NCBI RefSeq assembly: GCF_042670205.1
Contig: NZ_JBHUWD010000027.1
Span: 3,474-67,473, forward strand
DNA: 64,000 nucleotides
Reading direction: 5' to 3'
DNA from: Luteimicrobium sp042670205
GTDB taxonomy: Bacteria > Actinomycetota > Actinomycetes > Actinomycetales > Cellulomonadaceae
Below the pieces are notes generated by a model that worked only from the letters and a program-made list of their open reading frames with translations, was not told where the DNA came from and searched no databases. Position numbers and translations under genes: made by a program. Below are positions 43,183 through 51,949 of the stretch, piece by piece; position 1 is the first letter of the stretch; every line of letters starts with the position of its first letter.

Positions 43183-43944
43183 GTGCCCGTCGCTCGCCCT
43201 GACTCCTTCGCGTTCCGCGTCGTCGCGCGCCTCGTCCGGAGCTTCATGTTCGCCATCACCCGCCGCGACTGGCAGGGGATGGAGCACTTCCCGGAGGACA
43301 GCGGGTTCATCGCAGCGGCGAACCACGCGACCGACCTCGACGCCCTGACGTTCGCGCACTACCTGTTCGACTCGGGCCACGAGCCGCGGATCCTCGCGAA
43401 GGCCTCGCTCTGGAAGGTGCCCGTCGTCGGGTGGGCGTTGCGGTCGACGCGGATGATCCCCGTCGCGCGCGGCTCGGTCGACGCCGGGGCGTCGCTGCGC
43501 GTCGCGACCGAGCGCCTGCGGGCGGGGGACTGCGTCGCGATCTTCCCCGAGGGGACCCTCACGCGCGACCCCGACCTGTGGCCCATGGCGGGGAAGACCG
43601 GCATGGCGCGCCTCGCGCTCGCGAGCCGCGTGCCGGTCGTCCCGATCGCCCAGTGGGGCGCCCAGGAGATCCTGCCGCGGTACTCGAAGCGGTTCCGGCC
43701 CTTCCCCCGCAAGCTCGTGCACCTGCACGCGGGTCCGCCCGTCGACCTGTCGGACCTCTACGAACGTCCCGTCGACACCGTCGTGCTGCGCGAGGCGACG
43801 GACCGCGTCCTGGACGCCGTCACGCGGCTGCTCGAGGAGATCCGGGGCGAGCAGGCGCCCGCGGTGAGGTTCGACCTGCGGCGTCACCCCGAGTACGAGA
43901 AGAAGCAGACGACGTACCCGCCCCTCCCGGAGGGCGCTCGATGA
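43183..43944 (+). CDS. plsC: Lysophospholipid (1-acyl-sn-glycerol-3-phosphate) acyltransferase
   Basis: 253 residues. The HX4D box is ANHATDLD, followed by ILAKASLWKVPVVGWALRSTRMIPVARG. FPEGTLTRDPDLW is the second substrate box and VPVVPIAQWG the fourth. It acylates lysophosphatidate at the membrane. GTG 43183 lies 8 nt after TAGGCT. The stop overlaps the gpsA start (ATGA). The pairing with gpsA makes sense, since GpsA supplies glycerol-3-phosphate for the same phospholipid pathway. Confidence 0.93.
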   Translation: MPVARPDSFAFRVVARLVRSFMFAITRRDWQGMEHFPEDSGFIAAANHATDLDALTFAHYLFDSGHEPRILAKASLWKVPVVGWALRSTRMIPVARGSVDAGASLRVATERLRAGDCVAIFPEGTLTRDPDLWPMAGKTGMARLALASRVPVVPIAQWGAQEILPRYSKRFRPFPRKLVHLHAGPPVDLSDLYERPVDTVVLREATDRVLDAVTRLLEEIRGEQAPAVRFDLRRHPEYEKKQTTYPPLPEGAR

Positions 43945-44990
43945 GCGACGCCCCTCCCGCCCCCGAGGTGCACGACGGCGACCTGCCGGTGCCGGTCGCC
44001 GTGGTCGGCAGCGGGGCCTGGGGCACGACGTTCGCCGCCGTCATGGCGGACGCCGGGTGCGACGTGACGCTCTGGGCGCGCACGGAGGACGTGGCTGCCG
44101 ACGTGCGCGACCACCGGCGCAACCGCGCCTACCTGCCGGACGTCGAGCTGCCGGCCGGCGTGACGGCCACGACGGACGCTGCGGCGGCCGTCCGGGGGGC
44201 GCGGATCGTCGCCGTCGCGGTCCCGTCGCAGCACGCTCGCACGATCCTGGCGCCGTTCCGTGACCTCCTCGAGCCTGACGCCGTCGTCGTCTCGCTCATG
44301 AAGGGCGTCGAGCTCGGGACCGACCGGCGCATGAGCGAGGTCCTCGCGGAGGTCCTCGACGTCCCGGCGGAGCGCGTCGCCGTCGTCTCGGGCCCCAACC
44401 TGGCCAAGGAGATCGCCGCCCACCAGCCGACGGCGACCGTCGTCTCGTGCACGGACGAGGACAACGCGCGCCGCGTCGCCGCGGCCTGCACCACGGCCTA
44501 CTTCCGCCCGTACACGAACACCGACGTGGTCGGCGTCGAGCTGTGCGGTGCCGCGAAGAACGTGATCGCGCTCGTCGTCGGCATCGCGCAGGGCCGTGGC
44601 TACGGCTACAACACGATGGCCACGGTCATCACGCGCGGGCTCGTCGAGATCACGCGGCTCGGTCTCGCGCTCGGTGCGCAGGTCGAGACCTTCGCAGGTC
44701 TCGCGGGCATGGGTGACCTCGTCGCGACGTGCTCGTCGCCGTTGTCCCGCAACCACACGCTCGGCAAGCACGTGGGTGCCGGCATGTCCCTCGAGGAGGC
44801 CGTGCGGGCCACGGGCGGGACGGCGGAGGGCGTGAAGTCGTGCGAGTCGATCCTCGAGCTCGCCCAGCGCCACGACGTCGACGTCCCGATCACCGCGGCC
44901 GCGGTCGCGATGATCCACGACGGGAGGTCGGTCGACGACGTCACCCGGGCGCTCCTGGGCCGCCCGCAGAAGGCCGAGTCCCTGAGCTGA
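43941..44990 (+). CDS. gpsA: Glycerol-3-phosphate dehydrogenase [NAD(P)+]
   Basis: 349 residues. The Rossmann motif is VAVVGSGAWGTTFAAVMADAG. SLMKGVELGTDRRMSEVL, VSGPNLAKEIAAHQPTATVV and GVELCGAAKNVIALVVGIAQG with the catalytic Lys are diagnostic. It reduces dihydroxyacetone phosphate to sn-glycerol-3-phosphate. About 18 residues precede the domain. It is translationally coupled to plsC. Confidence 0.96.
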   Translation: MSDAPPAPEVHDGDLPVPVAVVGSGAWGTTFAAVMADAGCDVTLWARTEDVAADVRDHRRNRAYLPDVELPAGVTATTDAAAAVRGARIVAVAVPSQHARTILAPFRDLLEPDAVVVSLMKGVELGTDRRMSEVLAEVLDVPAERVAVVSGPNLAKEIAAHQPTATVVSCTDEDNARRVAAACTTAYFRPYTNTDVVGVELCGAAKNVIALVVGIAQGRGYGYNTMATVITRGLVEITRLGLALGAQVETFAGLAGMGDLVATCSSPLSRNHTLGKHVGAGMSLEEAVRATGGTAEGVKSCESILELAQRHDVDVPITAAAVAMIHDGRSVDDVTRALLGRPQKAESLS

Positions 44991-44992
44991 CC

Positions 44993-45012
44993 CCGCCCGG
45001 ACCGGAGGGCGG
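44993..45012. terminator. Hairpin between convergent gpsA and the transsulfuration gene
   Basis: CCGCCC (44993-44998) pairs with GGGCGG (45007-45012), immediately after the gpsA stop. A modest stem in a GC-rich 49-nt gap. Confidence 0.4.
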
Positions 45013-45039
45013 ACCCGCCCGCCGGGGCGGCCGGCGGCC

Positions 45040-46218
45040 TCAGCCGAGAGACCGCAGCGCCTGGTCCAGGTCGGCCCAGAGGTCCTCGGGGTCCTCGATG
45101 CCCACGGATAGGCGCAGCAGGTCCTCGGGGACGGTCGGCGACTCGGTCGCGAAGCGTCGGCGCCGCTCGAGGCTCGACTCCACGCCGCCGAGGCTGGTGG
45201 CCGGCACCCACAGGCGCACGGCCGCGACGAGCGCGTCGGCGGCCTCGCGACCGCCCGCCGGCCGCAGGCCGAGGATCGATCCGTAGCCCCGCATGAGACG
45301 GGTGGCGCGCGCGTGGCCCGGGTCGTCGGGCAGGGACGGGTGCCGCACCTGCGCGACGGCGGGATGGGTGGCCAGGCGCTCCGCGAGCAGCGCCGCCGTC
45401 GCCTGGGACCGCTCGACCCGCAGCGCGAGGGTCCGCAGGCCGCGCAGCGCGAGCCAGACCTCGCTGGGTCCCGCGATCGCGCCGTGCTGCGTGCGGTAGG
45501 AGTGCAGCGCCGCGCGGAGCTCGGGGTCGTCCGTGACGACGGCGCCGAGCACGACGTCGGAGTGCCCCGCGAGGTACTTCGTCACCGAGTGCACGACGGC
45601 GTCCGCGCCCCAGGCGAGCGGGTTCTGCCCGAGCGGGGTCGCGAAGGTGTTGTCGACGGCCGTGAGGAAGCCGCGCGCTCGTGCGGCCTCGACGAGCACG
45701 GGCACGTCGGCGACCTCGAGCATCGGGTTGGTCGGGGACTCGAGCCACAGGAGCCCGCGGACGCCGCCCGCGGACGCCTCGTCGAGCGCCGCGACGACGG
45801 CGTCGGTGTCCTCGACGTCGACCCGGACCACGCGGACCCCGTGCCGGGCCGCGAGCTCGTCCGCGAGGCCGAGCGCCGCCTGGTAGGTGTGCCGGGGCAG
45901 GACGATCGCGCCGTCGTCGGGCACCTGGGCGAACACGGCCGCGATCGCGGCGAGCCCGGACCCGAGGACGAGCCCGGGCAGGGTCGCGCCCTCGAGCGCC
46001 GCCAGAGCCTCCTCGAAGGGCGACCACGTCTCGGTGCCCATGCGCGCGTACAGGAGGTCCCCCGCGGGCGGCTCGCCCTGCGACACGTACGTGGAGCTCA
46101 GCACGAGGGGCGGGTTCACGGGGCCGCCGGGTACCCGCGGCGGCCGGCCGGCGGTCACCGCCACGGTCGAGGGGGCGAGCGGGCGCGGGCTGTGGTCGGG
46201 CAGAGCGGGGGAGGTCAC
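45040..46218 (-). CDS. Cystathionine gamma-synthase/lyase family PLP enzyme
   Basis: 392 residues, Cys/Met metabolism PLP family. The PLP lysine is in VVHSVTKYLAGHSDVVLGAVV, and GLLWLESPTNPMLEVADVPVLVEAA and FLTAVDNTFATPLGQNPL hold the cofactor Asp. TLPGLVLGSGLAAIAAVF differs from the common SGMAAI and suggests a specialised member. SLGGVESSLERRRRF binds the carboxylate. Start GTG 46218 lies 7 nt after TAGGCT. Synthase versus lyase cannot be decided from the sequence. Divergent from ddl. Confidence 0.88.
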   Translation of the reverse strand: MTSPALPDHSPRPLAPSTVAVTAGRPPRVPGGPVNPPLVLSSTYVSQGEPPAGDLLYARMGTETWSPFEEALAALEGATLPGLVLGSGLAAIAAVFAQVPDDGAIVLPRHTYQAALGLADELAARHGVRVVRVDVEDTDAVVAALDEASAGGVRGLLWLESPTNPMLEVADVPVLVEAARARGFLTAVDNTFATPLGQNPLAWGADAVVHSVTKYLAGHSDVVLGAVVTDDPELRAALHSYRTQHGAIAGPSEVWLALRGLRTLALRVERSQATAALLAERLATHPAVAQVRHPSLPDDPGHARATRLMRGYGSILGLRPAGGREAADALVAAVRLWVPATSLGGVESSLERRRRFATESPTVPEDLLRLSVGIEDPEDLWADLDQALRSLG

Positions 46219-46264
46219 GGTGACAAGCCTAGGACGCCGTCGGGACCGGGTAGTCTCGACCGCG

Positions 46265-47413
46265 ATGTCTACGGTCTCCACGCAGCCCGCTCTCGCTGCC
46301 TCCTCGCGCAAACCCCGGGTCATGGTCCTCTTCGGAGGCCGTTCCGGCGAGCACGCCATCTCCTGTGCGACGGCGGCCGGCGTGCTGCGCGCGATCGACC
46401 GCGACCGGTACGACGTCGTGCCCGTGGGGATCACGCGCGACGGCCGCTGGGTCGTCGCCGCCGACGAGCCCGAGCGGTGGGAGATCACCGCCGGGCGGCT
46501 GCCCGAGGTGGTCGCGTCGGACGGCGAGGTCGTAGTCCCGCTGTCGGTGGGCGACCGCCGCCTGCGCGTCCTCGACGCCCTGGAGCCGCCGCGCGAGCTC
46601 GGCGAGGTCGACGTGGTCTTCCCGCTGCTGCACGGCCCGTTCGGCGAGGACGGCACGCTCCAGGGGCTCTTCGAGCTCGCCGACCTGCACTACGTCGGCG
46701 CGGGCGTGCTCGCGTCCGCGGTCGGCATGGACAAGCACTACATGAAGCTCGTGCTCGCGGGCCAGGGCATCCCCGTCGCCCCGTACACGGTCGTGCAGCC
46801 GGGGGAGTGGGACCGCGACCCGGCGGGCGTGCGTGCCCGCGTCGAGCCGCTCGGGCTGCCGCTGTTCGTCAAGCCGGCACGCGCCGGGTCCAGCCTCGGC
46901 ATCTCGCGCGTCGACGACCTCGACGACCTGCCCGCAGCGCTCGCCGAGGCGCGGCGCCACGACCCCAAGGTGCTCGTCGAGTCGGGGGTGGACGGTCGTG
47001 AGATCGAGTGCGCGGTGCTGGGCGGTCGGGACGGCGACCGCCCGCGCGCCTCGCTGCCCGGCGAGATCGCGGTGACCGGCGAGACGCACGCCTTCTACGA
47101 CTTCGAGGCCAAGTACCTGGACGAGGCGAGCGTCGAGCTCAGCTGCCCCGCGGACCTGCCGGACGACGTCACCGAGCGCGTGCGCGACGTCGCCGTGCGC
47201 ACGTTCGAGGCGATCGGTGCCGAGGGTCTTTCGCGCGTCGACGTGTTCGTCACCTCGGACGGCGGCGTGGTCGTGAACGAGATCAACACCATGCCCGGGT
47301 TCACGCCGCTGTCGATGTACCCGCGCATGTGGGCGGCGTCGGGGTTGGACTACCCGGAGCTCGTCGACGAGCTCGTGCAGCTCGCGCTCGAGCGGCCGAC
47401 CGGCCTGCGCTGA
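46265..47413 (+). CDS. ddl: D-alanine--D-alanine ligase
   Basis: 382 residues. ATP-grasp ligase forming D-Ala-D-Ala for cell wall precursors. VMVLFGGRSGEHAISCATAAGV, VDVVFPLLHGPFGEDGTLQGLFEL and VKPARAGSSLGISRV are the family blocks. RVDVFVTSDGGVVVNEINTMPGFTPLSMYPRM holds the metal ligands and the D-Ala site. It has an insert around 55-85 (DEPERWEITAGRLPEVVASD) as in other actinobacterial Ddl. ATG 46265 is 8 nt after TAGTCT. murA, ddl and thiL neighbours are conserved in the phylum. Confidence 0.97.
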   Translation: MSTVSTQPALAASSRKPRVMVLFGGRSGEHAISCATAAGVLRAIDRDRYDVVPVGITRDGRWVVAADEPERWEITAGRLPEVVASDGEVVVPLSVGDRRLRVLDALEPPRELGEVDVVFPLLHGPFGEDGTLQGLFELADLHYVGAGVLASAVGMDKHYMKLVLAGQGIPVAPYTVVQPGEWDRDPAGVRARVEPLGLPLFVKPARAGSSLGISRVDDLDDLPAALAEARRHDPKVLVESGVDGREIECAVLGGRDGDRPRASLPGEIAVTGETHAFYDFEAKYLDEASVELSCPADLPDDVTERVRDVAVRTFEAIGAEGLSRVDVFVTSDGGVVVNEINTMPGFTPLSMYPRMWAASGLDYPELVDELVQLALERPTGLR

Positions 47414-47437
47414 CGGGCGCGCGCTGACGCTCGTGCG

Positions 47438-47962
47438 TCAGCTCGTGCAGTGCTGCGTCGCCTTGACGTCGAGCACGGCGGGCGCCACGTCCACGAGCGC
47501 GACGGTCGGCTGACCCGCGCCGAGGGACTTCGGCACCTCGACCTCGATCGCCGGGCTCCGCCCGTACGTCACGAACGTCCAGCCGCTCGTCGTCTCCGAC
47601 GTGATCCAGTCGACGCTCGTGCCGTCGGGGTTCTCGATGGACTGGCACTGGTCGGACGGACCCGGCTGCGCGACGCCGCAGCGCAGGGTGATGGCGCTGC
47701 CGGACCTGCCCCACGCCGAGGTCGCCTGGCTGGACGTGGTGCGCTGGTCCTGGCCCGCGACCTGGTCGGGCAGGTCGAGGACGACGTCCGCGCACGCGGG
47801 GTCGGTCGCGCCGTCGGCGACCGGGACGGAGATGACCGGCGAGCAGGCACTCAGCGCGGCACCGGCGACGCCTGCCCCGAGCACGGCCAGCAGCGCCGAC
47901 GTGCGGCGGTGGTGCGGGCGGACGGCACGAGGGCGTGCGGGGAGGACGGACGAGCGGGGCAC
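47438..47962 (-). CDS. DUF3515 lipoprotein
   Basis: 174 residues. A long basic N-terminus (RPRAVRPHHRRTS) and hydrophobic stretch end in lipobox LSAC with Cys40. The mature part has three further cysteines (TDPACADVVLDLP, ITLRCGVAQPGPSDQC and the C-terminal HCTS) and WITSETTSGWTFVTYGR. DUF3515 genes are known between ddl and thiL in actinobacteria, as here. Function unknown. GTG 47962 lies 6 nt after TACGGT on the same strand. Confidence 0.88.
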   Translation of the reverse strand: MPRSSVLPARPRAVRPHHRRTSALLAVLGAGVAGAALSACSPVISVPVADGATDPACADVVLDLPDQVAGQDQRTTSSQATSAWGRSGSAITLRCGVAQPGPSDQCQSIENPDGTSVDWITSETTSGWTFVTYGRSPAIEVEVPKSLGAGQPTVALVDVAPAVLDVKATQHCTS

Positions 47963-48016
47963 GGAGCCACCGTAGCGAGCCGACCTGGGAACGCCCGGCC
48001 GTCTACTGTTGCCTGC

Positions 48017-49057
48017 GTGCCTGCGCCGCTTCCCCCGCCCGCCGACGGCCCCCTCGTGCGGGACGTCTCCGAGGACCAGCTCCTCGCCCAGGTCTTCCCG
48101 CTGCTGCCGGCCGGCAGCGCGACGCTGGTCGGGCCCGGCGACGACGCGGCGGTCGTCACGGCGCCGGACGGCCGGTTCGTCGTCTCGACCGACGTCCTCG
48201 TCGAGGACCGGCACTTCCGGCGCGCGTGGGCCACGGGGCACGACGTCGGGCGCCGCGCCGCCGCCCAGAACCTCGCGGACGTCGCGGCGATGGGCGCGCG
48301 CCCGACGTCGCTCGTGGTCTCGCTCGTCGTGCCGGCCGACCTTCCGGTCGCCTGGGTGACGGGGCTGGCTCGCGGGCTCGCCGAAGCCTGCGAGCCCGTC
48401 GGTGCCGCCGTCGTCGGGGGCGACCTGTCCGGGGGCGACATGGTCGTCGTCGCGGTGACCGTGCACGGCGACCTCGAGGGTCGAGCGCCCGTCCTGCGGT
48501 CCGGTGCGCGCCCCGGCGACGTCGTCGCGCACGCGGGCGTGCTCGGTTGGGGGGCGGCGGGCCTCGCGCTCCTCGACGCCGGGCTCGCTCGTGACGCGGC
48601 TGCGCGCGGAGACGTGGCGCTGGAGACGCTCGTGACCCGGCACCTCGTGCCGGAGCCGCCCCTGGACGCCGGCCCCGCCGCGGCGCGTGCCGGTGCGACC
48701 GCGATGCTCGACGTCTCCGACGGGCTGCTGCGCGACGGCGGCCGTCTCGCGCGCGCGAGCGGGGTCGTCCTGGACCTCGATCCCGCGGAGCTCGGAGGTG
48801 CGGGCGCTCTCGCCGCGGCGGCCGACGTCGTCGCGCCCGAGGGTGACGCTGCCGCCCTCGTCCGGGCGTGGGTCCTGGGCGGGGGAGAGGACCACGGCCT
48901 GCTCGCGACCTTCCCGGCGGGCACGGCGCTGCCGCCCGGGTTCCGTCGCCTGGGGACGGCGCGCGGTCCCCGTGACGGCGAGACGCCCGGCGTCCTCGTC
49001 GGGGGTGCGGAGGCCGACGTCCCAGCGGGCTGGGACCACTTCGCGGCGGGTGCCTGA
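48017..49057 (+). CDS. thiL: Thiamine-monophosphate kinase
   Basis: 346 residues. It phosphorylates thiamine monophosphate to the active diphosphate, the cofactor of IlvB. LVGPGDDAAVV, STDVLVEDRHFRR, RRAAAQNLADVAAMGARP and VVGGDLSGGDMVVVAVTVHG are the AIRS-family ATP and metal blocks, and TAMLDVSDGLLRDGGRLA is the second Asp motif. GTG 48017 is 7 nt after TACTGT. A neighbour of ddl and DUF3515 in related genomes. Confidence 0.96.
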   Translation: MPAPLPPPADGPLVRDVSEDQLLAQVFPLLPAGSATLVGPGDDAAVVTAPDGRFVVSTDVLVEDRHFRRAWATGHDVGRRAAAQNLADVAAMGARPTSLVVSLVVPADLPVAWVTGLARGLAEACEPVGAAVVGGDLSGGDMVVVAVTVHGDLEGRAPVLRSGARPGDVVAHAGVLGWGAAGLALLDAGLARDAAARGDVALETLVTRHLVPEPPLDAGPAAARAGATAMLDVSDGLLRDGGRLARASGVVLDLDPAELGGAGALAAAADVVAPEGDAAALVRAWVLGGGEDHGLLATFPAGTALPPGFRRLGTARGPRDGETPGVLVGGAEADVPAGWDHFAAGA

Positions 49058-49096
49058 CGGCTCCGCGGTCGTCGTGCGGCGCGGTGCCGCCTGGGT

Positions 49097-49621
49097 TCAG
49101 CCGCGGCGGAAGCGGACCTCGGTGATGTCCGCGCCGCCGATGTCCTCACGGCGCTCGACGCCGTCGGTCTGGAAGCCGTGGCGCCGGTAGAAGTGCCGGG
49201 CGCGGTCGTTGTCCGCGATCACCCACAGCGAGACGGGGACACCGGGCCCGACCTCGCCGAGCACCGTCCGCATGAGGTCGCGCGCGACGCCGCGGCCCCA
49301 GGCCTCCGGGTCGAGGTAGATCGCGTAGAGCTCGAGGTCGCCGGGCTCGGCGTCCTCGTCGCGCGCGGGGCCGAGCGTCGCGAACCCCAGCGTGCGTCCC
49401 TGGGACGCGGCGATCCAGGTGTGGGCCTCGCCCTCGGCGAGCGACCTGCGCCAGACCTCGGCGCGGGCCGTGACGTCGAGCGAGGCGAGAAAGGCGTCCG
49501 GGACGATGCCCGCGTAGGCACCGCGCCAGGAGGCGATGTGGACGGTCGCGATCGCGTCGGCGTCGTCCGCCGTCGCGCGTCGGATGGTGACGGTGTCAGG
49601 TTCGATGGCACCCAGGTCCAC
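49097..49621 (-). CDS. GNAT family N-acetyltransferase
   Basis: 174 residues from GTG 49621, which follows GAGGGGG. The N-terminal part is TIRRATADDADAIATVHIASWRGAYAGIVPDAFLASL, a pattern common in Streptomyces GNATs. ELYAIYLDPEAWGRGVARDLM is the acetyl-CoA loop and DNDRARHFYRRHGFQTDGVER motif B. Upstream frame is open, but no better start is found. Substrate unknown. Downstream of the rpmB terminator and convergent with thiL. Confidence 0.85.
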   Translation of the reverse strand: MDLGAIEPDTVTIRRATADDADAIATVHIASWRGAYAGIVPDAFLASLDVTARAEVWRRSLAEGEAHTWIAASQGRTLGFATLGPARDEDAEPGDLELYAIYLDPEAWGRGVARDLMRTVLGEVGPGVPVSLWVIADNDRARHFYRRHGFQTDGVERREDIGGADITEVRFRRG

Positions 49622-49727
49622 GAATGGCCCCCTCGTGAGTCGCGGTCGGCGTGTCCCTCTCAGAGTGCCATCCGGGCCGGTGCTGGTCGACCCCGGTTCC
49701 ACCCCGAAAAGTCCCTGAGACACGACT

Positions 49728-49759
49728 GACGCCCGCCGGTCCGAGGACCGACGGGCGTC
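49728..49759 (-). terminator. Terminator after rpmB
   Basis: GACGCCCGCCGGTCC (49728-49742) pairs with 49745-49759 with one mismatch (G-T type). Read on the minus strand it begins 30 nt after the rpmB stop and is followed by a moderately T-rich stretch. Confidence 0.65.
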
Positions 49760-49788
49760 AGCTGAGGTCGAGGTGGTGCCCCTCCGGC

Positions 49789-49980
49789 TCAGGCCGGGCG
49801 GGTGACCTTGCCGGCCTTGAGGCACGAGGTGCACACGTTCACGCGCTTGGGGGTCCCCCCCACGATGGCGCGGACGCGCTGGATGTTCGGGTTCCAGCGG
49901 CGCTTGGTACGCACGTGCGAGTGCGAGATGCTGTGCCCGAAGCCCGGGCCCTTGCCGCAGACGTCGCAGTTGGCAGCCAC
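49789..49980 (-). CDS. rpmB: 50S ribosomal protein L28
   Basis: 63 residues. AANCDVCGKGPGFGHSISHS and VNVCTSCLKAGKVTRPA carry two CxxC pairs, so this is the zinc-binding (C+) form of L28 rather than the zinc-free paralogue. RTKRRWNPNIQRVRA binds rRNA. GTG 49980 has AGGAG upstream. It is transcribed away from the DAK2 gene. The frame stays open far upstream (to 54327), but only this end is a gene. The gap 49981-50242 holds divergent promoters; TATGGT at 50115-50120 is a candidate -10 for the plus-strand gene. Confidence 0.97.
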   Translation of the reverse strand: MAANCDVCGKGPGFGHSISHSHVRTKRRWNPNIQRVRAIVGGTPKRVNVCTSCLKAGKVTRPA

Positions 49981-50242
49981 GGTTTGCTCCTGATCGTCGT
50001 GCACGCCCGAGCTACGGCCAGGCGATGAGTGGTCGAGTGTCCGCATCCGGTGTACCAGACCCGGGAGGGTCGTCCACGCGTGCGGTCGCTGCCCGACGTC
50101 GCCAGGCAACTTCGATATGGTAGCCGACGATCGGCGTGCGCCCCAAACGCTGCCCGGCTCGTCCCCTCCGGGACGACCGTGCGGACCGGCCCTTCCCGGG
50201 CCGGCCCGGGGCCCGCCACCCGAGCTGAGGAGGCCCCGCCCC

Positions 50243-51949
50243 GTGACCGACGGCATCGACGTGCTCCCCGTGCGTGCGTGGGCGCGTCTCGCCGTGCGCG
50301 CCCTGGACGAGGCCTCGGAGCCGCTCGACCGCGCGAACGTGTTCCCCGTCCCCGACGCGGACACCGGCACCAACCTCGTGCTCACCCTGCGCGAGGGTGC
50401 GGCGGCGATCGCGCGGACCGACGGCGCGGCGGACGGGCCCGAGGCGGGTGCGGCGTTCGCCCGCGGCTGCCTGCTCGGCGCGCGAGGCAACTCCGGGGTG
50501 ATCGTCGCGGCGTGGGTGCGCGCGCTCGTCGAGGCCTGGGCCGCCGGTCCCGTGGTCGCGCTCGAGAGGGCCGCCCGGGCGGCGCGGACGGCGGTCGGCG
50601 ACCCGGCCGCGGGCACGGCGCTCAGCGTCGCGGACGACGCGGCCCGTGCTGCCAGGGCGGCCGGGGCCGACGCGCCGCTCGTCGTCCTCGGCGCCGCCTG
50701 CGCCGGCGCGCGGGAGGCCGTCCTCCGCAGCCCGCAGGAGCTCGGCCCCCGGGGCCGCGGGCGCCTCGACGCCGGTGCGCAGGGGCTGCGGCTCGTGCTC
50801 GGCGCGCTCGCCGCCGCGTGCGGGGCCACGGACCCGGGCCTCGTCCGCGTCGTGCCGGACGACGACGTCCCCGTGTCGGTGGCCGACGGCACGCTGGAGG
50901 CAGGGCGTCGCACCTGGGACGGCGCCGTGGAGGAGGTCCCCGCCGTGGCTGCCACCGACCGGTCCGACGAGCTCGAGGTCATGTTCACCCTCGACGTGCC
51001 GGAGCCGGACGAGCCCGGCGACGCCGAGGACCCGGCGGGTCCGCCCGACGTGGCCGGCGCGATGCGCGCGGCCCTCGCCGGCGCCGGGACGTCCGTGGCC
51101 GTCGTCGGCGGTGACGGGACCTGGCGCGGCCACGTCCACACCGCCGATCCCGGCGCCGCGCTCGAGGACGCCGTGCGGGTCGCCAAGGACGCCGGGGGCC
51201 GGCTGCGCGACGTCCAGGTGCAGGACCTCACGCAGCCCCGCGCCGGCGGGCTCGGCGTCGTGGCGGTGACGTCCGCCCCGGGGCTCGTCGTCGAGCTCGC
51301 GCGTGCGGGTGCCGTCGTGCTCGCGCACGGCCGCCGCCGGACCCCGCCCGGGCCGAGCGCGCTGCGCCGGGCGCTCGAGGAGGCGCGCGGGCGCGTCGTC
51401 CTCCTGGTGGCGCCGCCCGGCACCCCCGTGCCCGACGCCGAGGAGCCCGTCTCCGGGGCACGCGGACCCGTCGTCGTGCGGGTCGAGACGCCCACCGACG
51501 CGCACACCGTCTCGGCGCTCGCAGCGCTGGCGACGCTGCCCCACGGCCCCGGGGGGCAGGCGGTGGACACCCCCGGCACGGCACCCGACCTCGCCTCGCT
51601 GACCGCCGCGGCCGAGGCGACCCGCGACCTCGTCGGCGCCGTGCGCGGCGCTGTCCTGCCGACGGAGTGGGGCAGCGCGGTCGGGGTGGTCGAGGCGCTC
51701 GTCGCCGCCGCGGCGCCCTCGGGCGCGGAGGCTGCCGGCTCGGGCGGGGTCGTGGTCCTCGTGCACGGGGTCCGCGCCGACGAGGAGCTCGTCGCGCGCG
51801 TCGTCGAGCACGTGGCGGCGCGCGACCCGCGGGCCGAGGTGATCGTCCTGCCCTCCGGCCGCGACGACGCCGTCGTGCACGTGGGCGTGGAGCCGCCACC
51901 GACCGGGCCGGGAGCCTCGCGCGCCACCGGACGGGAGGGCGCGGCATGA
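50243..51949 (+). CDS. DAK2-domain protein, FakA/YloV-like fatty acid kinase
   Basis: 568 residues. The N-terminal Dak2 domain has the nucleotide and metal motif ANVFPVPDADTGTNLVLTL and GCLLGARGNSGVIVAAWVRA. A middle domain of about 120 residues has EVMFTLDVP, where FakA carries its cysteine-containing domain, and a DegV-like C-terminal third ends at residue 568. FakA phosphorylates fatty acids bound to FakB; no fakB is in the window. GTG 50243 has GAGGAGG. The stop overlaps recG (ATGA). This rpmB-DAK2-recG order is widely conserved. Confidence 0.88.
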   Translation: MTDGIDVLPVRAWARLAVRALDEASEPLDRANVFPVPDADTGTNLVLTLREGAAAIARTDGAADGPEAGAAFARGCLLGARGNSGVIVAAWVRALVEAWAAGPVVALERAARAARTAVGDPAAGTALSVADDAARAARAAGADAPLVVLGAACAGAREAVLRSPQELGPRGRGRLDAGAQGLRLVLGALAAACGATDPGLVRVVPDDDVPVSVADGTLEAGRRTWDGAVEEVPAVAATDRSDELEVMFTLDVPEPDEPGDAEDPAGPPDVAGAMRAALAGAGTSVAVVGGDGTWRGHVHTADPGAALEDAVRVAKDAGGRLRDVQVQDLTQPRAGGLGVVAVTSAPGLVVELARAGAVVLAHGRRRTPPGPSALRRALEEARGRVVLLVAPPGTPVPDAEEPVSGARGPVVVRVETPTDAHTVSALAALATLPHGPGGQAVDTPGTAPDLASLTAAAEATRDLVGAVRGAVLPTEWGSAVGVVEALVAAAAPSGAEAAGSGGVVVLVHGVRADEELVARVVEHVAARDPRAEVIVLPSGRDDAVVHVGVEPPPTGPGASRATGREGAA